DNA of 64,000 nucleotides from Salinicola endophyticus. GTDB taxonomy: Bacteria; Pseudomonadota; Gammaproteobacteria; Pseudomonadales; Halomonadaceae. The translations under genes and the position numbers were made by a program. This document shows positions 35,015 through 42,389 of this stretch, one piece after another. Position 1 is the stretch's first letter. Each line of letters starts with the position of its first letter. The notes below the pieces were generated by a model, which did not search any database, was not told the DNA's origin, and saw nothing but the letters and a program-made list of their open reading frames with translations. The DNA is taken from the NCBI RefSeq assembly GCF_040536835.1, contig NZ_CP159578.1:2666001-2730000 (forward strand). Direction: 5' to 3'.

Positions 35015-35497
35015 TCAGGTCTGCGACTCGGCGGCGCTGGCCGGCGGCGCGAGATCCTTGTCCATGCGCCAGGCGGCACAGCCGTCGGCGTAATAGTCGT
35101 CGATCCAGCGATGGGCCATGAATCCCATGCGCCGGTAGAGCCCCATGGCGACCCGGTTGTCCGCGCGCACCTCCAGCACCAGGCGCGTGCATTCGCGCTC
35201 GCGGGCGGCGGCCTCGAGTGCCGTGAGCAGCTCGCGGCCGAGGCCACTGCCGCGCGCCTCGGGGTCGACACAGAAGGAGTAAAGTCGCGCCATATGGCTG
35301 TTGCGCCGGAACAGTAGCGTGCCGTAGCCGATCACCTGCTCGGACTCGCTCACCGCGAGCAGCGAGAGGGCGTTGGCCCGGGTCAGCAGATGGGCGAGCT
35401 GGCGGCGACTGAAACGGTCGCCCTCGAAGCAGCGCTCTTCCAGCTGGAACAGCGCATCGCGATCGGTGGCACGCCCGGGGCGGAGGGTGCGAAGCAT
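35015..35497 (-). CDS. GNAT-family N-acetyltransferase (RimI-like)
   Basis: A 160-residue acetyltransferase: LRPGRATDRDALFQLEERCF at the N-terminus, CVDPEARGSGLGRELL as the acetyl-CoA pyrophosphate loop (about 76-91) and NRVAMGLYRRMGFMAHR near 112-129. It is divergent from a RimK-like ATP-grasp gene (230 bp). In related bacteria the partner is often a longer GNAT fused to a C39-type peptidase domain; here only the GNAT domain is present and no C39 gene follows. Confidence 0.87.
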   Translation of the reverse strand: MLRTLRPGRATDRDALFQLEERCFEGDRFSRRQLAHLLTRANALSLLAVSESEQVIGYGTLLFRRNSHMARLYSFCVDPEARGSGLGRELLTALEAAARERECTRLVLEVRADNRVAMGLYRRMGFMAHRWIDDYYADGCAAWRMDKDLAPPASAAESQT

Positions 35498-35727
35498 GAT
35501 GACACTCGAGTCGAAGAGAATAGGCGAACCTGGCGGAACGCGTTGGCGCTCACGCGACGGGCGACCCCGAAGCGCGGCGACGCTATGATGAAATTATTTC
35601 ACGCCGGCAACGACTTGTCGCCGTTACTCGCGCATCGCATGCTGAGCGCCCACCCGCGGCTCCGACGCCGCCGGCCAGTGTCGCCCGGCCTCATCCTGCC
35701 CTCCAGTCACCGAGGAGTTTCCGATTC

Positions 35728-37218
35728 ATGTCACGCCTGCGCATCGTCGTCGACCGGCTGGCCGACTGGCAGCCCTACTACCCTTCCGAGGATCTGATCA
35801 GCGCCGAGGACTTCCTCGCCCTGGATGCGGCCGCCAGCGCGGACGACGCCACGCACGTGATCAATCTGTGCGCCAATCTCGACTATCTCGAGACCGGCTA
35901 CTACGTATCACTGCTGGCCCAGGCCCGGGACCAACGGGTGCTGCCCAGCGTCGAGACGCTCAACCAGCTCTCGCGCAAGGCGCTAATCGACATGCAGCTG
36001 GCCGCCCTCGACCCGCTGCTGGCGGAGCTCGACAAGCGCGGTGCCCTGGCCGGCGACAGCCTGACCCTGCGCGTCTTCTTCGGTGAGTGTCAGACCCCGG
36101 AGCTGGCGCGTCTGGCGCGACGGCTGTTCGAGCGCCTGCCCCACCCGCTGCTGGAGGCGCGCTTCGACAAGCGCCACGGCAGCTGGCGCCTGGCGCGACT
36201 CAAGCCGCTGGCGCTGACCGCGCTCAAGAGCGGCGAAGAGGATACCTTCGCCAGCGCCCTCAACCGCCACTCGACCAAAGTGTGGCGCACGCCGCGGGCA
36301 CGCCGTCGCTATCGCTTCGATCTGGCCATCCTGGTCGATCCGCAGGAGCAGCTACCGCCCAGCAACCGCGGCGCGATCAAGCGCTTCATTCGCGCCGGCC
36401 GCCGCCTGGGTATCGATGTCAGCCTGATCACCCACCGCGATGCCGGACGCCTGGCGGAATTCGACGCCCTGTTCATCCGCGAGACCACGCGGCTCGACCA
36501 CCACACCTACCGCATGGCCAAGAAGGCCGAGCACGAGGGCCTGGTGGTGATCGACGACCCGCAGTCGATCCTGCGCTGCACCAACAAGATCTATCTGCAC
36601 GCCCTGCTCGGCACCCACAAGATCCCGGCGCCACGGGGTCAGCTGCTGCACCGCAGCGATCTGGGACGCCTCGACGACAAGCTCGCCAACCTGAGCTATC
36701 CGCTGGTGCTCAAGGTGCCGGACGGCGCCTTCTCCAAGGGTGTGGTCAAGATTCGCTCACGCGAGGAGCTGGCCGCGGAAGCCCCGCGCCTGTTCGCCTC
36801 CTCGGCGCTGCTGCTGCTGCAGGAGTGGCTGCCCACGGAGTTCGACTGGCGCATCGGCGTGCTCGACGGCCAGGTGCTGTTCGCCAGCCGCTACTACATG
36901 GCGCGCGGCCACTGGCAGATCTACGACCACTCCAGCGGCAAGACCCGCAGCGGCGGCTTCACCACCCACGACCCGTCGGAGGTACCCGCTGCGGTGGTCA
37001 AGGCGGCGCTGCGCGCCACCAAGCTGATCGGCGACGGCCTCTACGGTGTCGATCTCAAGCAGATCGGCGATCGCGTGGTGGTGATCGAGGTCAACGACAA
37101 CCCCAACCTGGATGTCGGGGTCGAGGATGTGGTGCTCAAGGATGCGCTCTACGAGCGGGTGATGGCGGTCTTTCTGCAACGCATGGAGCGGCAGCTCGAG
37201 CACCGGCCGCGGCGCTGA
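35728..37218 (+). CDS. RimK-like ATP-grasp ligase with RLAN N-terminal domain
   Basis: A 496-residue protein. The N-terminal RLAN domain (about 1-200) starts LRIVVDRLADWQPYYPSEDL and has HVINLCANLDYLETGYYVSL; the C-terminal ATP-grasp (about 260-485) has YPLVLKVPDGAFSKGVVKI, EFDWRIGVLDGQVLFA and the metal-binding EVNDNPNLDVGVED. RimK itself adds glutamates to ribosomal protein S6; this larger branch has no settled substrate and probably forms an amide bond with an amino acid. Divergent from the GNAT gene. Confidence 0.88.
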   Translation: MSRLRIVVDRLADWQPYYPSEDLISAEDFLALDAAASADDATHVINLCANLDYLETGYYVSLLAQARDQRVLPSVETLNQLSRKALIDMQLAALDPLLAELDKRGALAGDSLTLRVFFGECQTPELARLARRLFERLPHPLLEARFDKRHGSWRLARLKPLALTALKSGEEDTFASALNRHSTKVWRTPRARRRYRFDLAILVDPQEQLPPSNRGAIKRFIRAGRRLGIDVSLITHRDAGRLAEFDALFIRETTRLDHHTYRMAKKAEHEGLVVIDDPQSILRCTNKIYLHALLGTHKIPAPRGQLLHRSDLGRLDDKLANLSYPLVLKVPDGAFSKGVVKIRSREELAAEAPRLFASSALLLLQEWLPTEFDWRIGVLDGQVLFASRYYMARGHWQIYDHSSGKTRSGGFTTHDPSEVPAAVVKAALRATKLIGDGLYGVDLKQIGDRVVVIEVNDNPNLDVGVEDVVLKDALYERVMAVFLQRMERQLEHRPRR

Positions 37219-37244
37219 GCGCGGCCGGCTCGTTGTTTCAGAAT

Positions 37245-37285
37245 GCGTTTACAGATTCGACGACCGCAGCCGTTTCTGTAAACGC
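37245..37285. terminator. Bidirectional hairpin between RimK-like and DUF2797 genes
   Basis: GCGTTTACAGA at 37245-37255 and its exact complement at 37275-37285, with a 19-base loop, end 5 bp before the DUF2797 stop. Confidence 0.6.
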
Positions 37286-37289
37286 CCGC

Positions 37290-38150
37290 TCAGGCGGCTT
37301 CCACGGTGACCTGGTAGCCGGAAAACTTGCGCAGATTGATGACGCCGCTGTCGAGCATCAGATACTGCCCCTTGATGCCGGTCAGGGTGCCCTCGACCAG
37401 CGCCTGCTTGTCGAAGTTGAACGACTGGATCTTGCGCGGCCAGCTCAGCACCGGATAGTCGATCGAGACCACCCCGGGGGTGTCCAGGGCGCGGATCGCC
37501 TCGGCGCCGTGGGTCGCGCGCAGGGCATCGAGCCCCGGGGCCACCGCGGCCATCAGACGGTCGCGTTCGGCCACCAGGTCGAGCGGTTCGACCTCGCCCT
37601 TGAGCATGGCGCGCCAGTTGGTGCGGTCTGAGACATGGGCCTTGAACAGCGTCTCCACCAGCCCCGACTGCTGGCGCGTGGCCACCTCGAGGATCGGCAG
37701 CGCCTGGATCGCGCCCTGATCGAGCCAGCGCGTCGGGGTATTGGTTGCTCGGGTGATACCGACCTTGAGCCCGGAAGCGTTGGCCAGATAGACGATATGC
37801 GGGCGGAAGCAGTGCTGCTCGCCCCACTCGGGCTCGCGACAGGTGCCCTGGAAGTAGTGACAGGTCTCCGGGCGCACCAGGCAGAGATCGCACTGGGCGA
37901 GCGTGCTGAAACAGGGGTAACAGTAGCCCTGGCCGAAGCTCTTGCGGGTGTGCCGGCCACAGTGGACGCAGTGGATCGCCCCGGCGTAGTGCAGCCGCAG
38001 GCGCTGGCCCAGCCGCGCGTTGAGCGCCAGCCCCGTCTCGCCGGCACGCAGGCGATAGTCGGCAAGCCCCGACTCGGGCAGCCGCGCGTCCAGCTTGCGC
38101 AGTTGCCCGCTGACCCGGGCGTCGCCCTCGGCGAGGATCAGTTGATCCAT
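37290..38150 (-). CDS. DUF2797 protein with Cys-rich zinc region and GIY-YIG-like motif
   Basis: A 286-residue protein. An internal Cys/His-rich region (about 60-115) has CVHCGRH, GYCYPCFS, CDLCLV and CREPEWGEQHCF, suggesting zinc binding. It is followed by PHIVYLANASGLKVGITR, which resembles the first strand and Arg motif of GIY-YIG nucleases (inference). DUF2797 has no assigned function. The start at 38150 overlaps the upstream DUF1315 gene by 13 bp, so the two are translationally coupled. GAGGAA is about 11 nt upstream. Confidence 0.85.
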   Translation of the reverse strand: MDQLILAEGDARVSGQLRKLDARLPESGLADYRLRAGETGLALNARLGQRLRLHYAGAIHCVHCGRHTRKSFGQGYCYPCFSTLAQCDLCLVRPETCHYFQGTCREPEWGEQHCFRPHIVYLANASGLKVGITRATNTPTRWLDQGAIQALPILEVATRQQSGLVETLFKAHVSDRTNWRAMLKGEVEPLDLVAERDRLMAAVAPGLDALRATHGAEAIRALDTPGVVSIDYPVLSWPRKIQSFNFDKQALVEGTLTGIKGQYLMLDSGVINLRKFSGYQVTVEAA

Positions 38151-38404
38151 TTGAGCGCCGCTTCCTCGGCCGTATCGTGGCCGCCGGAGGCGCACTCGTT
38201 ACGCTCCAGATAGCCCACGCGCTGCGCTTCGGGCACCGCATGGATCACCTCGTACTTGATCACCGCCTCCAGGCACAGCTCGGTCTGCTCGGCGCTGAGC
38301 ATGCGGCCATCGGGCCACTTGCGCAGCTGGATCGCCTGCTTGAAGTTCTCGTACATCTCGGGGGTCATCTGCGCGACCATGCGGTCGAAGTTCATCTCGC
38401 TCAT
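38138..38404 (-). CDS. YeaC/DUF1315 family protein
   Basis: An 88-residue cytosolic protein: MNFDRMVAQMTPEMYENFKQ, then LRKWPDGRMLSAEQTELCLE, the DUF1315 signature (E. coli YeaC). Function unknown. Start at 38404 has GAGG 5 nt upstream. It overlaps DUF2797 by 13 bp; this pair is common in gammaproteobacteria as far as I recall. Confidence 0.9.
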   Translation of the reverse strand: MSEMNFDRMVAQMTPEMYENFKQAIQLRKWPDGRMLSAEQTELCLEAVIKYEVIHAVPEAQRVGYLERNECASGGHDTAEEAALKWIN

Positions 38405-38549
38405 CTCTGCCTCGTCTTGGCGCCTCACGCCGGTCTCGTTGCGCCTATCTCTCGACGTCTATCTCTCGACGCCTGTCTCTATATCGGGGTGGCTGATTCA
38501 CGCCCGCCCCAGGCCCGATACCGAGCCCGGGCGGCTCACGCCGCCCGCA

Positions 38550-39398
38550 TCAGCCGGTGCGGCGCATCAGCCGTGCGGCGGCCACGGCCATCAAGAGCCC
38601 CGCCAGCAGCCCGCCCAGGTGGGCCTCGTTGGCGACGTTACCGAAGCCGATCGCGTCGGCCAGTCCGGTCATGGTAAAGACCATCCAGCCGAGCATGAAG
38701 ACCACCAGCATCTGCGGTACGAAGTAGCCGCGCTCGGGACGCAGGCGCGACATCAGCCAGACGTAGCCGAGCAGCGCATAGTCGACCCCGGACATGCCGC
38801 CGAACAGCAACGTGCCGGTAAAGTACTGGGCCAGGTTGGAGACCACCGCCGCGATCACCACGATCAGCGCCAGCCAGCGCGAGCCCTGGAGCGCCTCGAC
38901 CTGACGCCCGAAATACCACAGCCATAGCATGTTGAAGATCAGATGCATCCAGCTAAAGTGCAGCAGCGCCGGGGTTACCAGGCGCCAGATCTGCCCGCCG
39001 GCGAGGGCATCGCCCAGGCTGCCGGCGACCAGACCCTGGGCCGAGGGGTGCACCGGCACGATGATCAGCGCGCGCAGAATGGCGTCGCCGAACACGCTCA
39101 TGCCGAGAAAGATCGCCACGCACAGCGCGATCAGCCCCGCCGCCAGCGGCGCCTGTCCGAACGCCTGGCCAGTGACGCTGGGGCGCCGACGGCGTGGCGC
39201 GGCAGCGGCTGCGGCGAGATCGCCACGCTGCCAGCGCTCGATCAGCCGCACCGCCTCGTCGCGCTGCTCGGGATCGGCCAGCCACAGGATCTGCTGATCC
39301 TCCTGCTGGGTGAAGCGGTGCCCGATATGCTGCTGCCACAGCGCCTGACGCAGCGCACGCGTATCCAGGTCGCCGGGCATGGCGAGAAGTCTGTACAT
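38550..39398 (-). CDS. Rhomboid-family intramembrane serine protease (GlpG-like)
   Basis: A 282-residue inner-membrane protease. An N-terminal cytosolic domain (about 1-95) is like GlpG; six helices follow. Catalytic Ser is in FGGMSGVDYALLGYVW (about 200) and His in NEAHLGGLLAGLL (about 255); HFSWMHLIFNMLWLW holds the conserved HxxxN. It cleaves single-pass membrane substrates. The start at 39398 (MYRLLAMPG) has GGAAGG upstream; longer frames add a non-conserved leader. Unlike E. coli it is not next to glp genes. Confidence 0.92.
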   Translation of the reverse strand: MYRLLAMPGDLDTRALRQALWQQHIGHRFTQQEDQQILWLADPEQRDEAVRLIERWQRGDLAAAAAAPRRRRPSVTGQAFGQAPLAAGLIALCVAIFLGMSVFGDAILRALIIVPVHPSAQGLVAGSLGDALAGGQIWRLVTPALLHFSWMHLIFNMLWLWYFGRQVEALQGSRWLALIVVIAAVVSNLAQYFTGTLLFGGMSGVDYALLGYVWLMSRLRPERGYFVPQMLVVFMLGWMVFTMTGLADAIGFGNVANEAHLGGLLAGLLMAVAAARLMRRTG

Positions 39399-39803
39399 GC
39401 AACCTTCCGAACCACGGGTGGGAGGAGTGACACATCGTGCCCCAGGGCCGGCGTGTAACGCCATTCTACCCTGCCCGAGATGATCTGGGGATGAATGCCG
39501 CCGCAGTCGACGTCCGGGGGCACGCAGCGCGAGGTGTGGTGCAGGACAAGCCGGGTGCACAAGAAACTTGGCGCCCAAAAAGAAAAATCCGGCGGGAGGG
39601 CCGCCGGATAAGAGCAAGGGATCATTCAAGGGAACACTGACTCAGAGTGGCATGGCGCGCAGGAGTTCCCGGGGTGCGGCAAAAAAATGCGATTTTTTTC
39701 CAGCGACAGCGCGTACACACCGAAAACCCCAGAAAAATCAGTCACCCGGCGCCGGAAAAAAATCGCAGATCACTGGGGCGTACTGCCACGTAAAGCCAGA
39801 TCC
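39399..39803. other. Intergenic region with unusual A/T runs and terminators
   Basis: No protein gene is supported here. It contains a minus-strand intrinsic terminator (39574-39609), an 18-bp near-perfect inverted repeat around A7 and T7 runs (39688-39705 and 39750-39767) and several GGA motifs on the plus strand. A lysine-rich 79-codon frame starting with TTG at 39568 runs through the hairpin and looks spurious. The stretch may encode a small RNA. Confidence 0.5.
39574..39609 (-). terminator. Intrinsic terminator downstream of nadK-phosphoesterase unit
   Basis: A perfect 9-bp stem (39587-39595 with 39601-39609), 5-base loop, and on the minus strand TTTTTCTTTTTGGG. It lies 195 bp after the phosphoesterase stop, a long gap that leaves room for a 3-prime-derived small RNA. 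Confidence 0.85.
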
Positions 39804-40781
39804 CTAATCGGCGATGCCCTCACGCGCCACATCCACCCACACGAAACGATCGGCATCGAGCCGCTGCTCGCCATCCCAGCGGTAGGCCACCAGCCGCCCG
39901 TACTTCACCGCGCTGTAGTCGAGACAGGCGATGTTGGCCCGCGGCAGCGCCGGCACCCCCTTGCACCAGTAGTGGCCGACGAACAGCGGCGGCGCCGACT
40001 CCGGGTACCAGGTCAGGCGCTCGCGCTCGGCGTCGCTGAGGGCGCGATCCTCGAGCCCGTCGGGCAGGTTGTCCGGCTGGAACACCACGTCGCCATAGGT
40101 GGCCGGCTCACGACACCAGAAATGGGTGCGGAAAACGCGCCGGGTGAAGCCGTCCCCCGAACGGATCTCCACCCCCGGCGGCAGCGGCATCTGGGTACCG
40201 CGGGTGAGCCGGTCCATCACCCGCTGGGCGAAGGTGCCGGGCTGGGTCGACTCGATCAGGAAGTCGCGATCGATACGCCCGTCCGGGCAGCGCGCCAGAA
40301 AGGCGTCGATCAGCGCTTCATCCCAGCAGGCGTGCACCACGCGCATGCCGTCGAGTTCGAGACACAGCGGCATGTCGAGAAACCACTCGAGGCAGCGCTC
40401 CCACTCCAGCGGATGCTGATGGTACTGGGCCAGGGTGCGCTCGATGATGCGATTGTTGCGCGGCGAGTGCGGGCGCAGCCACGCCTGGGCACTCCCCGCC
40501 GGCGCCGGATGGCAGTAGGCCAGCGCGTTGTACTCGTGATTACCCATCACGATGTGTGCCTCGCCGGCGTCGACCATGCGCCTGGCCACCGATACCGCCA
40601 GCCGGATCCGCGGCCCGCGGTCGATCAGATCACCCAGGAAGACCACCCGACGGCGTGGATGGCGGTAGACGCCGTCGGTCTCGCGGTAACCCAGCTTCTC
40701 CAGCAATCGCACCAGCGTGCGTCCGCAGCCATGCACGTCGCCGATCAGGTCGTAGCCGTCCACCGCCTCGCCCAGCGCCAT
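39804..40781 (-). CDS. Metallophosphoesterase (PPP/ApaH-like)
   Basis: A 325-residue calcineurin-type phosphoesterase: YDLIGDVHGCGRTLVRLL (metal site 1), RRVVFLGDLIDRGPRIRLAV (site 2) and EAHIVMGNHEYNALAY (site 3), with later HACWDEALID and PLFVGHYWCKG. Substrate unknown; relatives act on dinucleoside polyphosphates or phosphoproteins. It begins 1 bp after the nadK stop, so it is co-translated with NAD kinase, suggesting a nucleotide-related role. It is longer than PrpE/ApaH-core proteins. Confidence 0.86.
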   Translation of the reverse strand: MALGEAVDGYDLIGDVHGCGRTLVRLLEKLGYRETDGVYRHPRRRVVFLGDLIDRGPRIRLAVSVARRMVDAGEAHIVMGNHEYNALAYCHPAPAGSAQAWLRPHSPRNNRIIERTLAQYHQHPLEWERCLEWFLDMPLCLELDGMRVVHACWDEALIDAFLARCPDGRIDRDFLIESTQPGTFAQRVMDRLTRGTQMPLPPGVEIRSGDGFTRRVFRTHFWCREPATYGDVVFQPDNLPDGLEDRALSDAERERLTWYPESAPPLFVGHYWCKGVPALPRANIACLDYSAVKYGRLVAYRWDGEQRLDADRFVWVDVAREGIAD

Positions 40782-40782
40782 G

Positions 40783-41664
40783 TCAGTCTCCCAGCCTGCT
40801 GCTCCAGCCCAGCTTCGAGCGGCACGCCTCGAAGAAGCTGTGCCCGCGCGGATGGATCAGGGTCAGGCGCTCGGCCTTGCGGCGCACATAGAGAACGTCA
40901 CCCGGCTTGCACACCACGCGGGTCTGGCCGTCGCAGCTGACATGCGGGTAGGCCTGGTTGATGTCGCCGATGTGCACGCGGATTTCGCTCGCCGCGTCGA
41001 TCACGATCGGCCGGCTCGACAGCGTGTGCGGGAACATCGGCACCAGGGTGATTGCTTCCAGCCCCGGGTGGACGATGGGGCCGCCGCCGGAGAGCGCATA
41101 GGCGGTGGAGCCGGTGGGCGTGGCCATGATCAGGCCGTCGGAGCGCTGGGAATAGACGAAGCGATCGTCGATGAACAGCTCGAACTCGATCATCCGCGCC
41201 GCCTTGCCCGGATGCACCACCACGTCGTTGAGACTGGTGCCAGCGCCGATCAGGCGCTCGCCGCGATAGAGCTCGGCGTCGAGCAGAAAGCGCCGCTCGC
41301 TGTCGTACTGGCCGTCGAGCACTTCGGCCACCTTCTGTTCGACCTCGTCGGGAGAGATATCGGTGAGAAAGCCCAGCCGCCCGCGGTTGATACCGAGTAC
41401 CGGCGTGGCGCTGGTGCACAGCGCCCGGGCCGCCCCCAGCAGGCTACCGTCGCCGCCGACCACGATCACCAGGTCGCACAGGGTGCCCAGCTCGCGCCGC
41501 CGCGCCTCGCGCTGGCCGTGGGCTTCCAGCAGTGCCGCCGTGCGATCTTCGATCACGATCTCGCAGCCGCGGCGCTCGAGAAAGATCAGCAGACGCTTGA
41601 GGGTCTCGACGACCTTGTCGCTGCCCAGGCGGCCGATCAGGCCGATGGTGTTGAACGCACTCAT
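40783..41664 (-). CDS. nadK: NAD kinase
   Basis: ATP-dependent phosphorylation of NAD+ to NADP+. The 293-residue product (292 in E. coli) has IVVGGDGSLLGAAR (about 67-80), PVLGINRGRLGFLTD, SLNDVVVHPGKAARM and DGLIMATPTGSTAYALS. It directly precedes a phosphoesterase gene. Full length. Confidence 0.97.
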   Translation of the reverse strand: MSAFNTIGLIGRLGSDKVVETLKRLLIFLERRGCEIVIEDRTAALLEAHGQREARRRELGTLCDLVIVVGGDGSLLGAARALCTSATPVLGINRGRLGFLTDISPDEVEQKVAEVLDGQYDSERRFLLDAELYRGERLIGAGTSLNDVVVHPGKAARMIEFELFIDDRFVYSQRSDGLIMATPTGSTAYALSGGGPIVHPGLEAITLVPMFPHTLSSRPIVIDAASEIRVHIGDINQAYPHVSCDGQTRVVCKPGDVLYVRRKAERLTLIHPRGHSFFEACRSKLGWSSRLGD

Positions 41665-42012
41665 GCAACGGATCTCTGACGGCGTATCGGCCGGCCATTA
41701 TGGGGGCTGCCCGAATAGGCAGCAAACCGCGCGCCGCTCGGGTGCCGTCAACCCGGCCACGTGCGTAAAAAAACGAACATGGCGCGGCTCGACACGCTAA
41801 AATTGCCTACCCTGTCGACAGGGACCACCACGCCTATCGACGGGGTACCGTCCCCACAAGGGAATACCGCAAGGGAAATCCGCAGAGGGAACACCTCAGG
41901 GAAGGCAGGGCGCGTTCCGTCATCGCCTTTAGCGGTGCGTCGCCACGCTCAGCGGCCACGCCGCCATTCGGCGAGATGCGCCTGACTTCGCCATACAGGG
42001 AGATAGGGCAAC
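41665..42012 (+). promoter_or_regulatory. Leader region of the split glucose dehydrogenase unit with repeated GGGA motifs
   Basis: From a TAAAAT hexamer at 41798-41803 onwards, the plus strand has GGGA at 41821-41824, 41860-41863, 41873-41876, 41887-41890 and 41899-41902, and again in the ribosome site (ACAGGGAG, 41996-42002). Two 13-bp units, AAGGGAATACCGC and AAGGGAAATCCGC, are in tandem. The first site, GTCGACAGGGA, equals the beginning of E. coli CsrB from memory. Repeated GGA with one at the ribosome site is the pattern of CsrA/RsmA-controlled leaders. No intrinsic terminator is seen before the gene. Confidence 0.5.
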
Positions 42013-42378
42013 ATGCCATCATCGCAATCCAAACCACTCGGCGCCATCGTGCTGCTGCTGGCCGCGCTCGTCGGCGCAGCCGTCGCCGGTTACGCCTATG
42101 TCACCCCGCTGACCGGCGTCAACGGCTCGCTCGGCGCACTGGTCGTCATCTTCGCCTGCCTCGCGCTGGCGCTGATGGCGCTGATCCTGATGCCGCTGAA
42201 GCATCGCGGCGGGCGCATCTTCTGGCGTCTGCTGGCACTCGTCGGGCTGATCGGCACCGGCTTCGCCGGCCTGCTGCTGCACCAGTGGGGCATCGCCGCC
42301 GCCATGGTGCTGGGCCTGATCGGACTGATCCTCGATCTGCGCCGCCCCACCGCCAACCGCCGCGTCGCACACGCTTGA
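42013..42378 (+). CDS. Membrane-anchor subunit of split PQQ glucose dehydrogenase
   Basis: A 121-residue protein with four hydrophobic helices (AIVLLLAALVGAAVAGYAYV, LGALVVIFACLALALMALIL, FWRLLALVGLIGTGFAGLLL, AAAMVLGLIGLILDL) and little else. E. coli Gcd is one chain whose first about 150 residues form a similar membrane domain that binds ubiquinone. Here this part is separate and lies 11 bp before the catalytic chain. Function as quinone-site anchor is inferred from position and topology. Confidence 0.72.
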   Translation: MPSSQSKPLGAIVLLLAALVGAAVAGYAYVTPLTGVNGSLGALVVIFACLALALMALILMPLKHRGGRIFWRLLALVGLIGTGFAGLLLHQWGIAAAMVLGLIGLILDLRRPTANRRVAHA

Positions 42379-42389
42379 GGAGCCGTCAC

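Noticed and set aside
39568..39807. TTG-started lysine-rich 79-codon frame
   Set aside because: It runs through a minus-strand terminator and A-runs that create the lysines; no ribosome site.
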